Shown here: in pieces, positions 39,001 to 45,600 of the stretch | Layout of the letters: every line of letters begins with the position of its first letter | Numbering within the stretch: position 1 is the stretch's first letter | Source of the DNA: Petrosia ficiformis | Taxonomy: Eukaryota > Porifera > Demospongiae > Haplosclerida > Petrosiidae | NCBI GenBank assembly: GCA_947044365.1 | Contig: OX345644.1 | Location: 6,049,577 to 6,113,576 of the forward strand | Length of the DNA: 64,000 bases | Direction: 5' to 3' | The notes under the pieces: generated by a model | The model's database searches: none | What the model was told of the DNA's origin: nothing | What the model saw: the letters and a program-made list of their open reading frames with translations, nothing else | Position numbers and translations under genes: made by a program

Positions 39001-39440
39001 AATTAGGAATATAAGAAATTGTATAGAAAAGGCTGTAGCTATCCTTGTAGCTATAATCATGTCTGGTTAATCCCATAATAATAAATATTATTATAATTAT
39101 TAATATTACTACATAGACTAATATTGACTTCTTTGTCAACAAAATTTTATGTTTGGTTAGTTGAGTGTTTCAGATAGAGGCAAGGAGAGATAATTAAATT
39201 CAAACTGGGCGTGGTTAATCCCAGGGCACCCTCCTCCTCTGTGTATATGAAACCCTGCTGTGTGTGTGTGTGTGTGTTCTGTATATAACTATTATGAATC
39301 TTATCTTTCCATAGATGACTACTGGAATTGGATACCAATCACAACCTGAACCCAGCCCTTCCGGTTCCCCTTCTCACAGTCCTGTACCAAGTAATGAAAG
39401 GATCAGATATATGCCACAACAACGTACTTCCAAAAAATAA
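4865..39440 (+). CDS. GPS2: GPS2 (G protein pathway suppressor 2) homologue, repeat-swollen gene
   Basis: Exons by hand: 4865-4970, 6219-6415, 7079-7150, 9413-9468, 11923-11983, 12688-12829, 13733-13801, 14061-14124, 18078-18201, 37172-37267, possibly 38622-38633, and 39315-39440. All phases match and give about 374 residues (human GPS2 is 327). An in-frame TAA lies two codons before the ATG. The diagnostic part spans exons 2-4: a helical segment LKSLRENLEHLKKEKHRLF leading into QELKKVLHEEDEKKR, very close to the coiled coil of GPS2 that binds NCoR/SMRT and TBL1. N-terminal residues are basic (KKKKKDIEKEAREESL). The C-terminal half is rich in Gln, Pro, Tyr and Met, as in GPS2. GPS2 is a nuclear co-repressor subunit that also restrains JNK and ubiquitin signalling. 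Exons 1-9 are well supported. The last three are far away and rest on phase and composition. Confidence 0.82.
5155..5246. repeat. Hairpin with 26-bp arms in GPS2 intron 1
   Basis: Left arm 5155-5180 and right arm 5221-5246 are exact inverted copies around TAGTATGCTAATAGGTCC. The 40-base loop carries another partial GGTCCTATAT copy. Probably a fold-back element. Confidence 0.7.
5661..6050 (+). mobile_element. MITE family 1 copy (ATTGCTTT ends)
   Basis: About 390 bases with inverted ends, ATTGCTTTGTGGTGTCC at the left and AAAGCAATCATAGAGATGG at the right. Inner landmarks are shared by all copies: a TCATGGCTGACTTTATCA block, TAGAACTTTAGGAATATAT, and an ATTAATTGACCGAGCC then AACTACGTATACAAC block. 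No coding capacity, so non-autonomous. Confidence 0.75.
6430..7045. repeat. TGTACA-rich minisatellite in GPS2 intron 2
   Basis: Runs of ACATGTAC alternate with a phrase TAGTTGATGTTTTATATG-TAACAGACTGTATAGTG repeated about seven times. The long frames on both strands come from the repeat. Confidence 0.85.
7173..7519 (+). mobile_element. Diverged MITE family 1 copy
   Basis: Starts AAAGTATCCCTATAATTGC just after the GPS2 exon 3 donor and ends in ATGCCCTATGGGCCATAAA. It keeps the TCATGTCTGAAACTCAACA and GCTGGTCTGTAGCTCAAGC blocks of the family but is strongly diverged. Confidence 0.55.
7660..7750. mobile_element. Truncated hAT-type MITE (CAGGGGTGTGG end)
   Basis: Begins CAGGGGTGTGGAAACATTGA and follows the reverse complement of the complete element at 28973-29136 for about 85 bases (GAGCCAACTACCGAACATTTTG, then CACTCTTGTCCTGCT). 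The second terminus is missing; a minisatellite follows. Confidence 0.65.
7755..8332. repeat. Minisatellite with GTCATCAGGTGTTACATG unit
   Basis: About eight units, each with GTCATCAGGTGTTACATGTA, a variable ACATGTAC run and GTATGTACCTGTTACATG. Unit length varies mainly through the TGTACA run. Long frames on both strands are artefacts. Confidence 0.85.
8432..8845 (+). pseudogene. Decayed BED zinc-finger start of a hAT (ZBED-like) transposase
   Basis: One frame reads TEVWEHFGYPGNESGGI, then the match shifts frame to GICRHCKKEHAVHEQ, then returns to NTTNLYVHLDHHHKE. Together these give the order of a BED finger (aromatic start, CxxC, then HxxxxH). At least two frameshifts are needed, so it is inactive. 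It continues to ERYKKLANAIGQFIVL, as in ZBED/hAT proteins, and then ends. It is inserted in GPS2 intron 3. Confidence 0.72.
8870..9326 (+). mobile_element. MITE family 1 copy with duplicated left end
   Basis: The left end CATCCCTATGATTGCTTT is repeated about 45 bases later as TATCCCTATGACTGCTTTGT. The right end is AAAGCAATCATAGGGATGG then CCCTACGGGCCATAAA. It carries all the internal family blocks. It lies directly upstream of GPS2 exon 4. Confidence 0.78.
9991..10140 (+). pseudogene. hAT transposase C-terminal dimerisation segment
   Basis: Frame ending at TAA 10138-10140 reads VPSSSAPVESLFSIACKRF then RPERCNLKDLRFEELMFIR. This is the well-known SSAPVERLFS...L...FE.LMFI signature at the end of hAT transposases. 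Only about 49 residues remain. Confidence 0.82.
10188..10905. repeat. 32-bp tandem array with CTTAAG palindrome
   Basis: About twenty units made of ACTTGTACTTATACTTAAGT plus ACATATCACTGT, with GCACTTAAG variants and a few units enlarged by ACATTGT. It is part of the right subterminal region of the hAT element and probably arose by amplification of its binding sites. Confidence 0.85.
11334..11492 (+). mobile_element. MITE family 2 copy (GTCACCATACAGTA ends)
   Basis: Left end TATGTCAATAAAAAGTCACC and right end GTATTGTATGGTGAC are inverted. Interior reads GTAATTACTGTCTCACTA, then CAATTACTGTCAAAACTACT, then GTGTGGAAATGAAACTACTG. Non-coding, GPS2 intron 4. Confidence 0.75.
12000..12675. repeat. 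ACACATGTAC minisatellite with segmental duplications
   Basis: Three large similar segments, each opening with ACTAAAACAACACTAGTATA or a close variant followed by ACACATGTACACATGTAC runs. They were duplicated as blocks of about 140-240 bases. Located in GPS2 intron 5, just before exon 6. Confidence 0.8.
13012..13082 (+). mobile_element. Partial MITE family 2 copy
   Basis: Only the left third is present: a GTCATCATACAGTAACAG stretch and TTCTACTGTCAGTATAGTAT. Then it breaks off. Confidence 0.55.
13110..13226 (+). mobile_element. Partial MITE family 1 copy (right end)
   Basis: Begins at ACACACTCGTGCAAGTGATA and ends GAATGCAATCATAGGGATGC, then CCCTACTGGTCATAAA. The left two thirds are missing. 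Confidence 0.6.
13269..13660 (+). mobile_element. MITE family 4 copy (AAGGCTGAGAAAAAGG ends, hAT-like)
   Basis: Left end AAGGCTGAGAAAAAGGTTGG and right end CTACCTTTGTCCCAGCCCTA form an imperfect inverted pair. The interior holds a GCTAAATCCAAGTAGAAATA block shared with copies at 25365-25750 (inverted) and 35327-35630. A short open frame across the interior is not a recognised protein. The GGCTGGGA-type end suggests hAT. Confidence 0.65.
14154..14350 (+). mobile_element. MITE family 2 copy
   Basis: Complete, about 197 bases, starting one intron base group after GPS2 exon 8. Ends TATGTCAATAAAATGTCACC and GGTGACTTTTTATTGACATA are inverted copies of each other. Confidence 0.8.
14384..14920 (+). 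mobile_element. MITE family 1 copy with a 119-bp internal triplication
   Basis: Left end AAAGTATCCCATGATTGCTT. The central part from 14536 to 14882 is three head-to-tail copies of a 119-base unit (GCTATTTGCTACAAGCGC to TTGATTGAGCCTCACAGA). The right end is worn after CTACGTATACAACATA. Confidence 0.72.
15270..15505. mobile_element. Fold-back element (family 5)
   Basis: The two halves are long imperfect inverted copies: CACAGGAACAAGATTCGAG, GGTACCTTAGCAACAAA and AAACATCACTTCC on the left mirror AGGAAGTGATGTTTAATTG, GCTAAGATACCG and ATCTTGTTCCTGTG on the right. A related element is at 45575-45785. Confidence 0.7.
16000..16340 (+). mobile_element. MITE family 1 copy
   Basis: Starts at TTCAGTAATCATGGCTGACT (left terminus worn) and ends AAAGCAATCATAGGGATGGC then CCTATGAGCCATATA. 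Immediately followed by a fresh left end (16338-16400) that is cut off by the 95-bp satellite. Confidence 0.65.
16425..18045. repeat. 95-bp satellite, about 17 copies
   Basis: Exact 95-base period with landmarks CACTAGTACAGTATTATC and TTCTGGTGATGTTTCATTGC; each unit starts with ACATGTACATGTACC. Variation is almost confined to TGCACAC/TGTACAC and GCTACATG/GCTAAATG/ACTACATG. It ends about 30 bases before GPS2 exon 9. The 73-residue frames repeated every 95 bases are artefacts. Confidence 0.95.
18202..18216 (+). other. Possible alternative end of GPS2 after exon 9
   Basis: If the GTCAGT donor at 18202 is not used, the frame adds five codons' worth of sequence (VSNK, then TAA at 18214-18216), overlapping AATAAATAAATAAA, a tandem poly(A) signal. 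This would give a shorter isoform of about 313 residues. Inferred from sequence only. Confidence 0.4.
18401..18622 (+). mobile_element. MITE family 3 copy (TACCTGAC ends)
   Basis: Left end TACCTGACTTTATTAAG and right end ATAATGTCAGGTA are inverted; the second shoulder pair is TTTACATACTA / TAGTATGTAAAC. Copies also at 29725-29955 and 34422-34642. Confidence 0.7.
18640..19400. repeat. TGTACA-rich repeat block, first copy of a duplicated segment
   Basis: Positions 18764-18900 match 21877-21990 (ATGCAAACACGAAAATTGAA, GAGTACATGGACCCAAACAT). Positions 18955-19080 match 21715-21845 (TTTTCTCATGTTTATACACA, CTATCATATTTTAGGTTTC). A 70-base phrase is also duplicated at 19156-19320 around GTAAGTTACAAGTACCTTCC. 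Confidence 0.7.
20321..20706 (-). pseudogene. Frameshifted coding fragment of unknown family
   Basis: On the minus strand one frame reads AKDKIVEVINSIEKGQLDAL through ASMHIDIIDQLGKASGHPG. The next frame then continues CKVPYVKFDKFKELRFGKE, GTPDEVGEIELTSDDVLAVF and PRKSGSSGDPVTISFESYQ, ending at TAA (20321-20323). The composition is protein-like (acidic and lysine-rich, balanced) and unlike the surrounding repeats. A single frameshift near 20555 separates the halves. I do not recognise the family; it may come from a transposon or a retro-copied host gene. Confidence 0.6.
20740..21060. repeat. Duplicated block, copy 1
   Basis: Shares TCAGTACATGCTTGACAGTG, GTTAACACAAAAATGGTGTC, GCAAGTACTTAATAT and GATAATGGTACTCTTCCCAT in the same order with 22985-23270. 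Non-coding in all frames seen. Confidence 0.7.
21094..21182. repeat. Perfect 35-bp hairpin, GPS2 intron 9
   Basis: Left arm 21094-21128 and right arm 21148-21182 are exact inverse copies (core AGTCCACAGAAAAACAGACA) around a 19-base loop. The pairing extends about 7 bases further out with one mismatch. Confidence 0.9.
21520..21575 (+). mobile_element. MITE family 2 remnant (right end)
   Basis: ACTGAGTAATTACTGTATTG then TATGGTGGTGACTTTTT is the right end of family 2 with a GTG insertion. The rest is missing. Confidence 0.5.
21985..22820. repeat. About 100-bp tandem array with GATCTCGCTTGTATATG unit
   Basis: Eight units, each an ACATGTACATATAC run followed by AAACATGTCATTAGATCTCG and CTTGTATATGTGCATTTATG. 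Two alternating unit types (TATATGTGCATT versus TATATGGGCATT, and differing CATATA spacing) suggest a two-unit higher-order repeat. The approximately 300-residue frames on both strands follow from this. Confidence 0.9.
22985..23270. repeat. Duplicated block, copy 2
   Basis: Second copy of the 20740-21060 block, in the same orientation, directly downstream of the tandem array. Confidence 0.7.
23938..24037. repeat. Hairpin with 24-bp perfect inner arms
   Basis: Inner arms 23954-23977 and 23998-24021 (TCTCTACTAGATTTATCAAA core) are exact inverse copies. Outer TTATACACC/GGTGTATAA pairs continue the stem. The loop is GC-rich (GAGGGCCGAAGGCGGC). Confidence 0.8.
24180..24480. other. GC-richer unassigned segment
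   Basis: Noticeably less AT-rich than its surroundings, with an open frame on each strand, but neither translation resembles a known family and codon structure is not convincing. Probably an old insertion. No function assigned. Confidence 0.3.
24963..25163 (+). mobile_element. MITE family 2 copy
   Basis: Complete copy with TATGTCAATAAAATGTCACC at the left and TGGTGACTTTTTATTAACAT at the right. Confidence 0.78.
25365..25750 (-). mobile_element. MITE family 4 copy, inverted
   Basis: Reverse-complement of the 13269-13660 element: TAAGGCTAGGATGAAGGTTG at the left, TTACTTGGATTTAGCATCGC inside, GAACCTTTCTCCCAAGCCTA at the right. More diverged in the centre. Confidence 0.6.
25852..26021 (-). mobile_element. 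MITE family 2 copy, inverted
   Basis: Left part worn (ATGTCAATAAAAAATC). Right end CTGTATGGTGACATTTTATT is intact. Inner order is opposite to the copy at 24963. Confidence 0.7.
26651..26811 (+). mobile_element. MITE family 2 copy
   Basis: ATATCAATAAAATATCACCA left end, GTGTTCAATTGACAAGTAC and GAACTACTGTAGTGTGG inside; right end shortened to AGTATTATTGACATA. Confidence 0.7.
27027..27450. repeat. 50-bp satellite, about nine units
   Basis: Period of 50 bases, TAGTGTATAGCTCTGTACAG plus TGCTATACGCTATACTGTAT plus CAGTACATTA. One unit has lost one base. It passes into a longer unit with ATATATTACAGTACACTGGG that is the target of two insertions downstream. Confidence 0.92.
27575..28941 (+). mobile_element. 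5'-truncated non-LTR retrotransposon with restriction-like endonuclease
   Basis: Open frame 27576-28787 holds the end of an ORF2-type protein. First comes the RT thumb (ALVHGFFNKWVYLF, SLPARLGGLGIFDP). Then a C-x-C-x7-H-x3-C knuckle (HCVCGTALTVDHALNC), an RHNEVRD motif, and the nuclease core with QVDIAA and FFDVRVFNPF. It ends WMRCSLSFSLLRSSILCFRG. This order is typical of RLE-bearing (R2/NeSL/Hero-like) non-LTR elements. The RT palm is missing, so it is dead on arrival. The 3' end has an A-rich tail. A 15-base direct repeat (27560-27574 and 28942-28956, AGTACAGTATTAGTA) flanks it as a likely target duplication. Confidence 0.85.
28973..29136. mobile_element. hAT-type MITE with 8-bp target duplication
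   Basis: A 164-base element with inverted ends CAGGGATGTGGAAACA and TGTTTCCACACCCCTG, flanked by ATTACAGT on both sides (28965-28972 and 29137-29144). CAGGG-type ends and an 8-bp duplication are hAT hallmarks. Removing it restores an uninterrupted satellite-derived sequence. Confidence 0.88.
29385..29626. repeat. 121-bp direct tandem duplication
   Basis: Units 29385-29505 and 29506-29626 start GATCAGCGTGGGTTTATATA and contain CACACGTAATAGGAGAAGAT. They differ at only a few positions, so the duplication is recent. Confidence 0.88.
29725..29955 (-). mobile_element. MITE family 3 copy
   Basis: Starts GTACCTGACATTAAGTTTAT and contains TAAGAAGTTCAATTGACTAT and CACCTTATTAAG in the order opposite to the 18401 copy. 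Confidence 0.6.
30136..30618 (-). mobile_element. MITE family 1 copy, inverted, with repeated end
   Basis: Left end GGGCCATCCCTATGATTGCT. At the right the terminus GCAATCATAGGGATACTTC occurs twice plus a third GCAATCATAGGGATG, separated by TATCTTCACTTAGATTTG, so the end was amplified. Confidence 0.78.
31015..32425. repeat. AGTAC pentanucleotide array, about 1.4 kb
   Basis: Nearly pure (CAGTA)n with recurring variants: CAATA, an AAACACAGTA interruption, and AGTATAGTACAGTATAG. The interruptions recur in the same order in several segments, so blocks of roughly 110-230 bases were themselves duplicated. The pentamer has no stop in any frame on either strand, giving 440-495-residue open frames that are not genes. 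Confidence 0.95.
32685..32861 (-). mobile_element. MITE family 2 copy, inverted
   Basis: ACAGTAATTACTCAGTAGTT at the left and GTTACTGTATGGTGACAT at the right, in inverse order. Confidence 0.75.
33262..33600. mobile_element. MITE family 8 copy (GTGTTGTTTTAGT end), worn
   Basis: Starts TAGTGTTGTTTTAGTATGAC and follows with TTTTAGTTATAGTTATAG and TTTTAGTTAACTA phrases shared with 35715-35996 and 36128-36402. The far end is not clear. Confidence 0.5.
33690..34412. repeat. TCTACATTGTATATTACATG minisatellite
   Basis: Over twenty short units of ATCTACATTGTATATTACATG or CTATGTACATTGTATACTAC mixed with ACATGTAC runs. Located in GPS2 intron 9. Confidence 0.88.
34422..34642 (+). mobile_element. MITE family 3 copy
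   Basis: GTACCTGACTTTATTATGAT at the left, TAGTATGTAAACTTAATAAT then GTCAGGTAC at the right. Confidence 0.68.
35327..35630 (+). mobile_element. MITE family 4 copy, internally shortened
   Basis: AAGGCTGGGAAAAAGGTTGG left end and CTACCTTCGTCCCGGCCCTA right end. It lacks about 90 bases present in the 13269 copy (the TTCGAAGCTTTGCTGCCACG region) and is otherwise nearly identical. Confidence 0.75.
35715..35996. mobile_element. MITE family 8 copy
   Basis: Rich in TTAGTTAACTAAA and AACTATAACTAAA, with AAAACCCTTTTAGTAAGCCT. Ends ACTAAAACAACACTAATATG. Confidence 0.5.
36128..36402. mobile_element. MITE family 8 copy
   Basis: ATAATGACCATTTTTAGTTA to AACTAAAACAACACTAGTAC, with the same inner phrases as the 33262 copy. 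Confidence 0.5.
36905..37000 (-). repeat. Fragment of a dispersed repeat
   Basis: Its reverse complement matches 43528-43620 over about 80 bases (ATATTGTCACTAACA, TTGGCTCAAGATGTATTC, CAATGG). The minus strand is open here (DWLANYDYIVTNNINCLLIG) but the second copy differs in frame quality, so coding is uncertain. Confidence 0.45.
37426..37603 (-). mobile_element. MITE family 2 copy, inverted
   Basis: CAATACAAGTCACCATACAA to CTGTATGGTGACATTTTATT. It lies 160 bases after GPS2 exon 10. Confidence 0.72.
38172..38572 (+). mobile_element. MITE family 1 copy
   Basis: AAAGTATCCTTATGAATGCT left end, AAAGCAATCATAGGGATGG right end followed by CCCTATAGGCC. All inner blocks present. It ends about 50 bases before the candidate GPS2 microexon. 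Confidence 0.75.
38622..38633 (+). other. GPS2: Candidate 12-nt GPS2 microexon
   Basis: GGCGAGGCTGAG lies between a good acceptor (TTTCTGTAG) and a strong donor (GTATGT). It keeps phase 0 on both sides and would add GEAE between exon 10 and the last exon. Skipping it also keeps frame. Confidence 0.4.
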
Positions 39441-39634
39441 ATAAAACTGTTTTTTTTTAACAATAATGATTTATATATAATTATAATAATTATGTATCAT
39501 CACATTATAATAATTATTAAATTTGTACCCGTGCGGTTTCCCGCCCCGCTTCCGTCATAATGTGGGCGTGGTCTTATTTGTTTATTTATGTGCAGTTTGG
39601 TAGTTTGGAGTTTCATTATCTGTTGTTTGCAGAA
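39441..39634 (+). promoter_or_regulatory. GPS2 3' end and promoter of the next gene
   Basis: AATAAA follows the GPS2 stop at once. Positions 39528-39580 are markedly GC-richer (CGTGCGGTTTCCCGCCCCGC, GGGCGTGGTCTTA) than the rest of the window and probably hold the promoter of the IgGFc-binding gene, whose ATG is only 195 bases after the GPS2 stop. Confidence 0.5.
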
Positions 39635-42600
39635 ATGGCGAGCTGTACTCCATTTACTATCCTGTTGCTTGCTGTTGCAGTATCTTCAACAAATGGTGAG
39701 CATGCATAATAACTCGTAGTTGTGTGTTATTGTAAGAAGACCTTATCAAAAATAAATACTATTTTATAATGTTTGTACTTTAATATAAATTGTTATCTTA
39801 TTTTCGCAGATTATAGTCACCATTCTAATGAATTCTTCACAGCATTTCCAAAGAATGGCAAATTTGTCTCCTTTTCAACCCCCAAACTGCATATAACTAC
39901 AAATGAACTAACTCCAGTTAATGTTACTATATCAACCTCCCTTGGTTATCATTATTCTACAACTGTGCAGCCTCAAACCACAGCAACTGTAGTAATTGAT
40001 GATGAGCTAACAGTGGCATCGATTTCAGATACTAACAATGCTATCCACATTAAAACAAGTGATGATAAAAAAGTAGCTGTCTATGCAACTAGTTTCTTTC
40101 AAGGATCTGCAGGAGCTTTTGCGGTCCTTCCCCAACACACGTATGATATACCTGAATATATATATTATGCTTTTTCATCTAACACAACTGATAATACGCA
40201 GACCGAGAATAGTACTGTGGTGTTAGTATCTGGCCATAATGACACTCAAGTGTTAATTAAACCTTCACAAGCTGTAACAATTCCCTCTGTGTTCACAGGA
40301 TTAAACACCAATATTGTAGTGCAAGCTGGTCATACATATTCACTTACCATGAACAAAACACAAACACTTTTATTAGAAAGTAATCAAGATTTATCAGGAT
40401 CTAAAATAGTCTCAAATCAACCTATATCTGTGATAACAGGCCACGAATGTGGAAATATTCCTTATTCTGAAGGCTATTGTGATCATATGGTGCAACAGAT
40501 ACCTCCAACTGTTACTTGGGGAAAATCGTATATGTCCTTACCGTTTGCTAAACGTTCAACAGGTGCTGTATTCAAAATAACATCTGCTAAAGATGATACC
40601 CAAATTATCATCACATGTGGTAATTTAACTGATAACACTAAATACACTATCGTGGCAGATTTAGCTTATGATGGACAAATATATACACACACTGTGTCAA
40701 GTAACATGTGGTGTAGTTTTGTTAGTAATAAGATTATTTTAGTTACACAGTTTGCAGAAGGTGGTGCAGTTGAGCAGCTCGGAGATCCTTTATCGATTAC
40801 GCTCACACCTTTGGAACAGTATGAAAACTTGAGCTCTCAAACTATTACAGTCCCATTGTCGCCTTTCGATGGAAGCAATACGGTGGAAACTGTTATTAGT
40901 ATATTTGTCAAGAATGAACTTCCTGAAAATGTGACTTTAGATGGCGAGCTTCTGGATAGCAATCTAGAATGGGTTCCTATATTCAGTAATGATAGCATCG
41001 TAGGCTATGCTATATCAATAACAGATATTAGCACCAAAACTCACATCATTCAGGCTCCAAATAATCTATTTATGTCTCTATTGTCTTACGGATATAGAGA
41101 TAAGAATGATGCTTACGGCTATCCAATCAATAGTGCTCTAGATCCAATTAATTGTAAGTGGATAAATATGTATAATTATAATAGTTCAACTATGCTATAA
41201 CTAGGTAACATGATGCCATAAATCTAATTAACAGTATCAGTAATTATGTGATTGTTGATTTAATAGAAAACCTGATAATATATGTTTGTACTTATCAAAT
41301 TTCACTTGTAATCTAAATATAATCATTGTTATATAACACCTAAACCACTTCAAAGAGTAGGCGATTATGAGCTTTGGAAAGTAACATTGTATTACATTAT
41401 GGTGAGTGGGATCTGTTGTGTTTACAATATTGTTTGTTGATTACTGTACATAACCACTTCAAAGAGTATAAGTTTTCATTGAACCCAATTTTATAAACCT
41501 TTTTGGATGTGTAAGTAGATAATTATATTATTTGGAAGTGTTATTCAATACTTGTAAAATGTTAGTAATGTACTAAAAATATATGACTACAGAATATGAA
41601 ATCATTTGTGTGAAGTTTTGTCAAACACTAAACTCTATTCAGCAATTTTATATACACATCTATGTATGTACATGTACATGTATCTACATTGTATGAACAT
41701 TATCTAATGACTGATTTTCGTATCCACTGTCACACACATGTGTACATGTACATGACCATAGATATAACTATTAATACTGACAATATAGCCATTTTAAAAG
41801 TGTTGTAGGAGTTTACAACCACAAATTAATAGAGTATAAATAAATAAAATGGGTGTCGTAACCATAGCAACATATATATACGTGCAATAATGTTGTTGAT
41901 TGCCACACCCTTACATTGTTTTATGTATGTTATTACAAGATGTCTTCATGTGTGTATACATTTAATTAGCTCAGCTGTCAGATGACGCATTGAACTTAAT
42001 TGTAAAGTACATGTACTGATATTGTGTACAATCTTGTGCCTAGCATGGTAGCAATAGGCGTAGGCAAACACACACAACAAACAAACAAGCAGCCACAATG
42101 GCTTAGAAAATTTATAAAACGCAGCCACGAAGGGCTTAGAAAAATAACAAAAATCAGCCACCATGGCTTAGAGAATAAGCAGCCACAATGGCTTAGAAAA
42201 TAAGCAGCCACAATGGCTTAGAAAATAAGCAGCCACAATGACTTAGAAAATAAGCAGCCACAATGACTTAGAAAATAAGCAGCCACAATGGCTTAGAAAA
42301 TAAGCAGCCACAATGGCCTAGAAAATAAGCAGCCACCATGGCTTAGAAAAATGGAACACTGAATGCCCCAGTCTTGAGAACCGGGAATAGTGGTTCTAAA
42401 AACATTAGGGGAAATAATCTTCAATTCGTTACTCACTTGTTATGATTAGCATATTAGTTTATTTATAACAACCTATTATACGTAATTACTTTATTTACTG
42501 TTATGACTTTAGAACTAAGACAAATATTATTTTATTGTGTTACTGTGTGTGGCCATTATTATAAACAATGATAGATACATAGTATATTACATGTACATGT

Positions 42601-45600
42601 ATAATTACATGTACAGGATTGATTACATGTACATGTATAATTACATGTACATGTATAATTACATGTACAGGATTGATTACATACTAATCATTGAGATGTA
42701 AAAAATATACAATTGTTATAAATAAACATTTCCAATTATTACTTGTACATGTATTGTGTACATGTATAATTATACTTGTATTATGTACATGTACATGTAT
42801 TATGCATACTTGTATTATGTACATGTACGCATCAATCCTAATGTACCTGTACTATATCAATCCTCATGTACATGTACTATATCAATCCTAATGTGCATTG
42901 TCTACGTGTACATATATTATATACATGTACATGTATTGTGTACATGTACATGAATTGTGTACATGTATTGAGTATGCATTTACAGTATAATAATTGTACT
43001 ACAGGAAAGAGAGGATCATTTTTCTTATTATTTACTAACTAATAAGATATTCGAATTATGTCAATAAACCATGTGGTACATGGGAAAGCTGTTGTAAGCA
43101 GCTGTTTTGGGTGACTCCTCTATTTTCCTTGTACCGATGCCTCAATGACTCAGTAATAATAAACAAAATACAAAATAATGTTATATAATACGATTGTTTA
43201 CTAATAAAATATTTCGACATTTTAATGAATGTACAGAACTATGTAGTACACAGGAAAATGTTGTAAACGTCTGTTTGTATTCATTAAATGTATTAATAAA
43301 TAATTAAATTATTATACTCCAAATCCTAGACAAATGATGGTTGTGATATGTAGCTACTGTATAATTATTAGGCTGTATAATACGCACATAAACCACATTT
43401 TCATGCTTGAGTGAGAAGGAAATACATCCTTATGTAAACCTAACAATGCCTATACACTTCTTATGGTACAACATTAGGTCCTCTTTGGCACTGCAGAGTC
43501 CCTCTTTGGCACTGCAGAGTCCCTCTTTGGCCCAGATGGTGCAGTTAATTATGATTATATTGTCACTAACAGCATTAACTCTTTGTTAGTTGGCTCAAGA
43601 TGTATTCCCAATGGAGCTCACACTAAACATTGTTGAGCCAATTAGGCCATGCTTGAAAACGTATCAAAAATGCTTCTGTATATATGTGATACATGGCATG
43701 ATTACTGTTTAATTTTTACACCTCAATGAATAGTATGTGATTAGGTAATCATAAATATGTAACTCAATTAAATTAAATGTACGAAGTACTGTTGTGTCTA
43801 TATAGTATGGTATGGTATAAGAATTATAGTAGGTGTATAGGTATTGTTAGGATTACATCAGGTTGTATATATTCGCACGCAATTATATTCTGTGGTTTTT
43901 ATAAGTATTATACTATTTTGAAAAGGTAATGAACACTGCTAAACATCCGTCTAATAGATTTGCTCTGTCTGTATAATTATTTCAATAATCATTTATTTCT
44001 TTTCATGTAGTATGGGAAATTGGATTTACCATGGAAAATTATACATTTGAAGAGAATGGTGTGTACACAGTACCAGTACGGAGAACAAACAGAATTGACC
44101 AACATCTTACTGTCACTGTACAAGTCTGTGATGGAAGATCCATTCCAGGTAAGGATATGATACATTATATATATTGTATATGTATTATATTATAATGTTC
44201 CCATCATTTCCATATAAAGAAAAGATATGTATAATTATAATCAGTTATCCTATTAAGATAATCTGATTCACTTTACCACTATTCTCTCTATGTCCTTTTA
44301 GGGATACAATATCCCCTTTAGATATAATGTACCTCCTTGAGCTTTCATATTCCTAATATTTCAGATAATTTGTTATTTTTACAGACTCATTAAACTTTCT
44401 TCAAATATATAAGTTAAAGTTCTGTGATGTTTATCACTCCGTGACCACTCACTTGCAAAAACTCCATGACCACTCACTTGCAAAATTCGAGAGTTACGAG
44501 AACACCAGCAGTAGTGATAGAATATAATAGTTGTTCTTCTGTATGGGAAATATAGTTGCCTTCCAAAATACAATATCCATATACTTAATACACAGACATA
44601 ATCACTTAATTATATATATATCCTTAGAAATGTGAAAGTTTATTCTAATGTAGACTGTAGTCTTACATTCAGTACATATTTGATCACTTAACAGTTTATA
44701 CATGGACACAATTTGTACTGTAAATGAACTGTTAAAACATGTGCTCACTAATTACTGACCCCATAACCTTAGGCCAGTAGTCAGCTTAATTAAATTAGCA
44801 TAGATTACTTGGTATTTCCGATTGTGGCTGCTTATTTTCTAAGCTATTGTGGCTGCTTATTTTCTAAGCCATTGTGGCTGCTTATTTTCTAAGCCATTGT
44901 GGCTGCTTATTTTCTAAGCCATTGTGGCTGCTTATTTTCTAAGCTATTGTGGCTGATTATTTTCTAAGCCATTGTGGCTGCTTATTTTCTAAGCTATTGT
45001 GGCTGCTTATTCTCTAAGCTATTGTGGCTGCTTGTTTTCTAAGCTATTGTGGCTGCTTATTCGCTAAGCTATTGTGGCTGCTTATTCTCTAAGCCATTGT
45101 GGCTGCTTATTTTCTAAGCCATTATGGCTGCTTGTTTGTTTGCTGTGTTTGTTTGTTAATTGTTTCTATGCCTTTTGCTAGCATGCTAGGCACATGAATT
45201 TGCACATACGTATTTAGTATTAATCAGTATGCCCAGATTTACATGTGTATATATGTAATATTAGGCTTACCAAAAGTGTTTAGTTCAAGTTAACTAACTT
45301 AAAGCACTCATTGTTGACTAATATTTCATTTTAGTTTGGCATATAGCTGTGGTTATAACCAAAATACTCATTAAACAACATCAAATGATGAGTCATTTTA
45401 TATAATATATAATTAAATATGTTTTTATTTAATTGTGTTAATGTGTTGTATATTTTTGGTAATGCATTGATCAAATTAAATCAATGATTCTTTATATGTC
45501 TTTATTAGTGTTATTACATCCTGTAAACAAAATGCATGACACTATTACAGCTAATCATTAAATAATTTTTAAAACGTGTACAAAAACAAGATTGGGAGAG

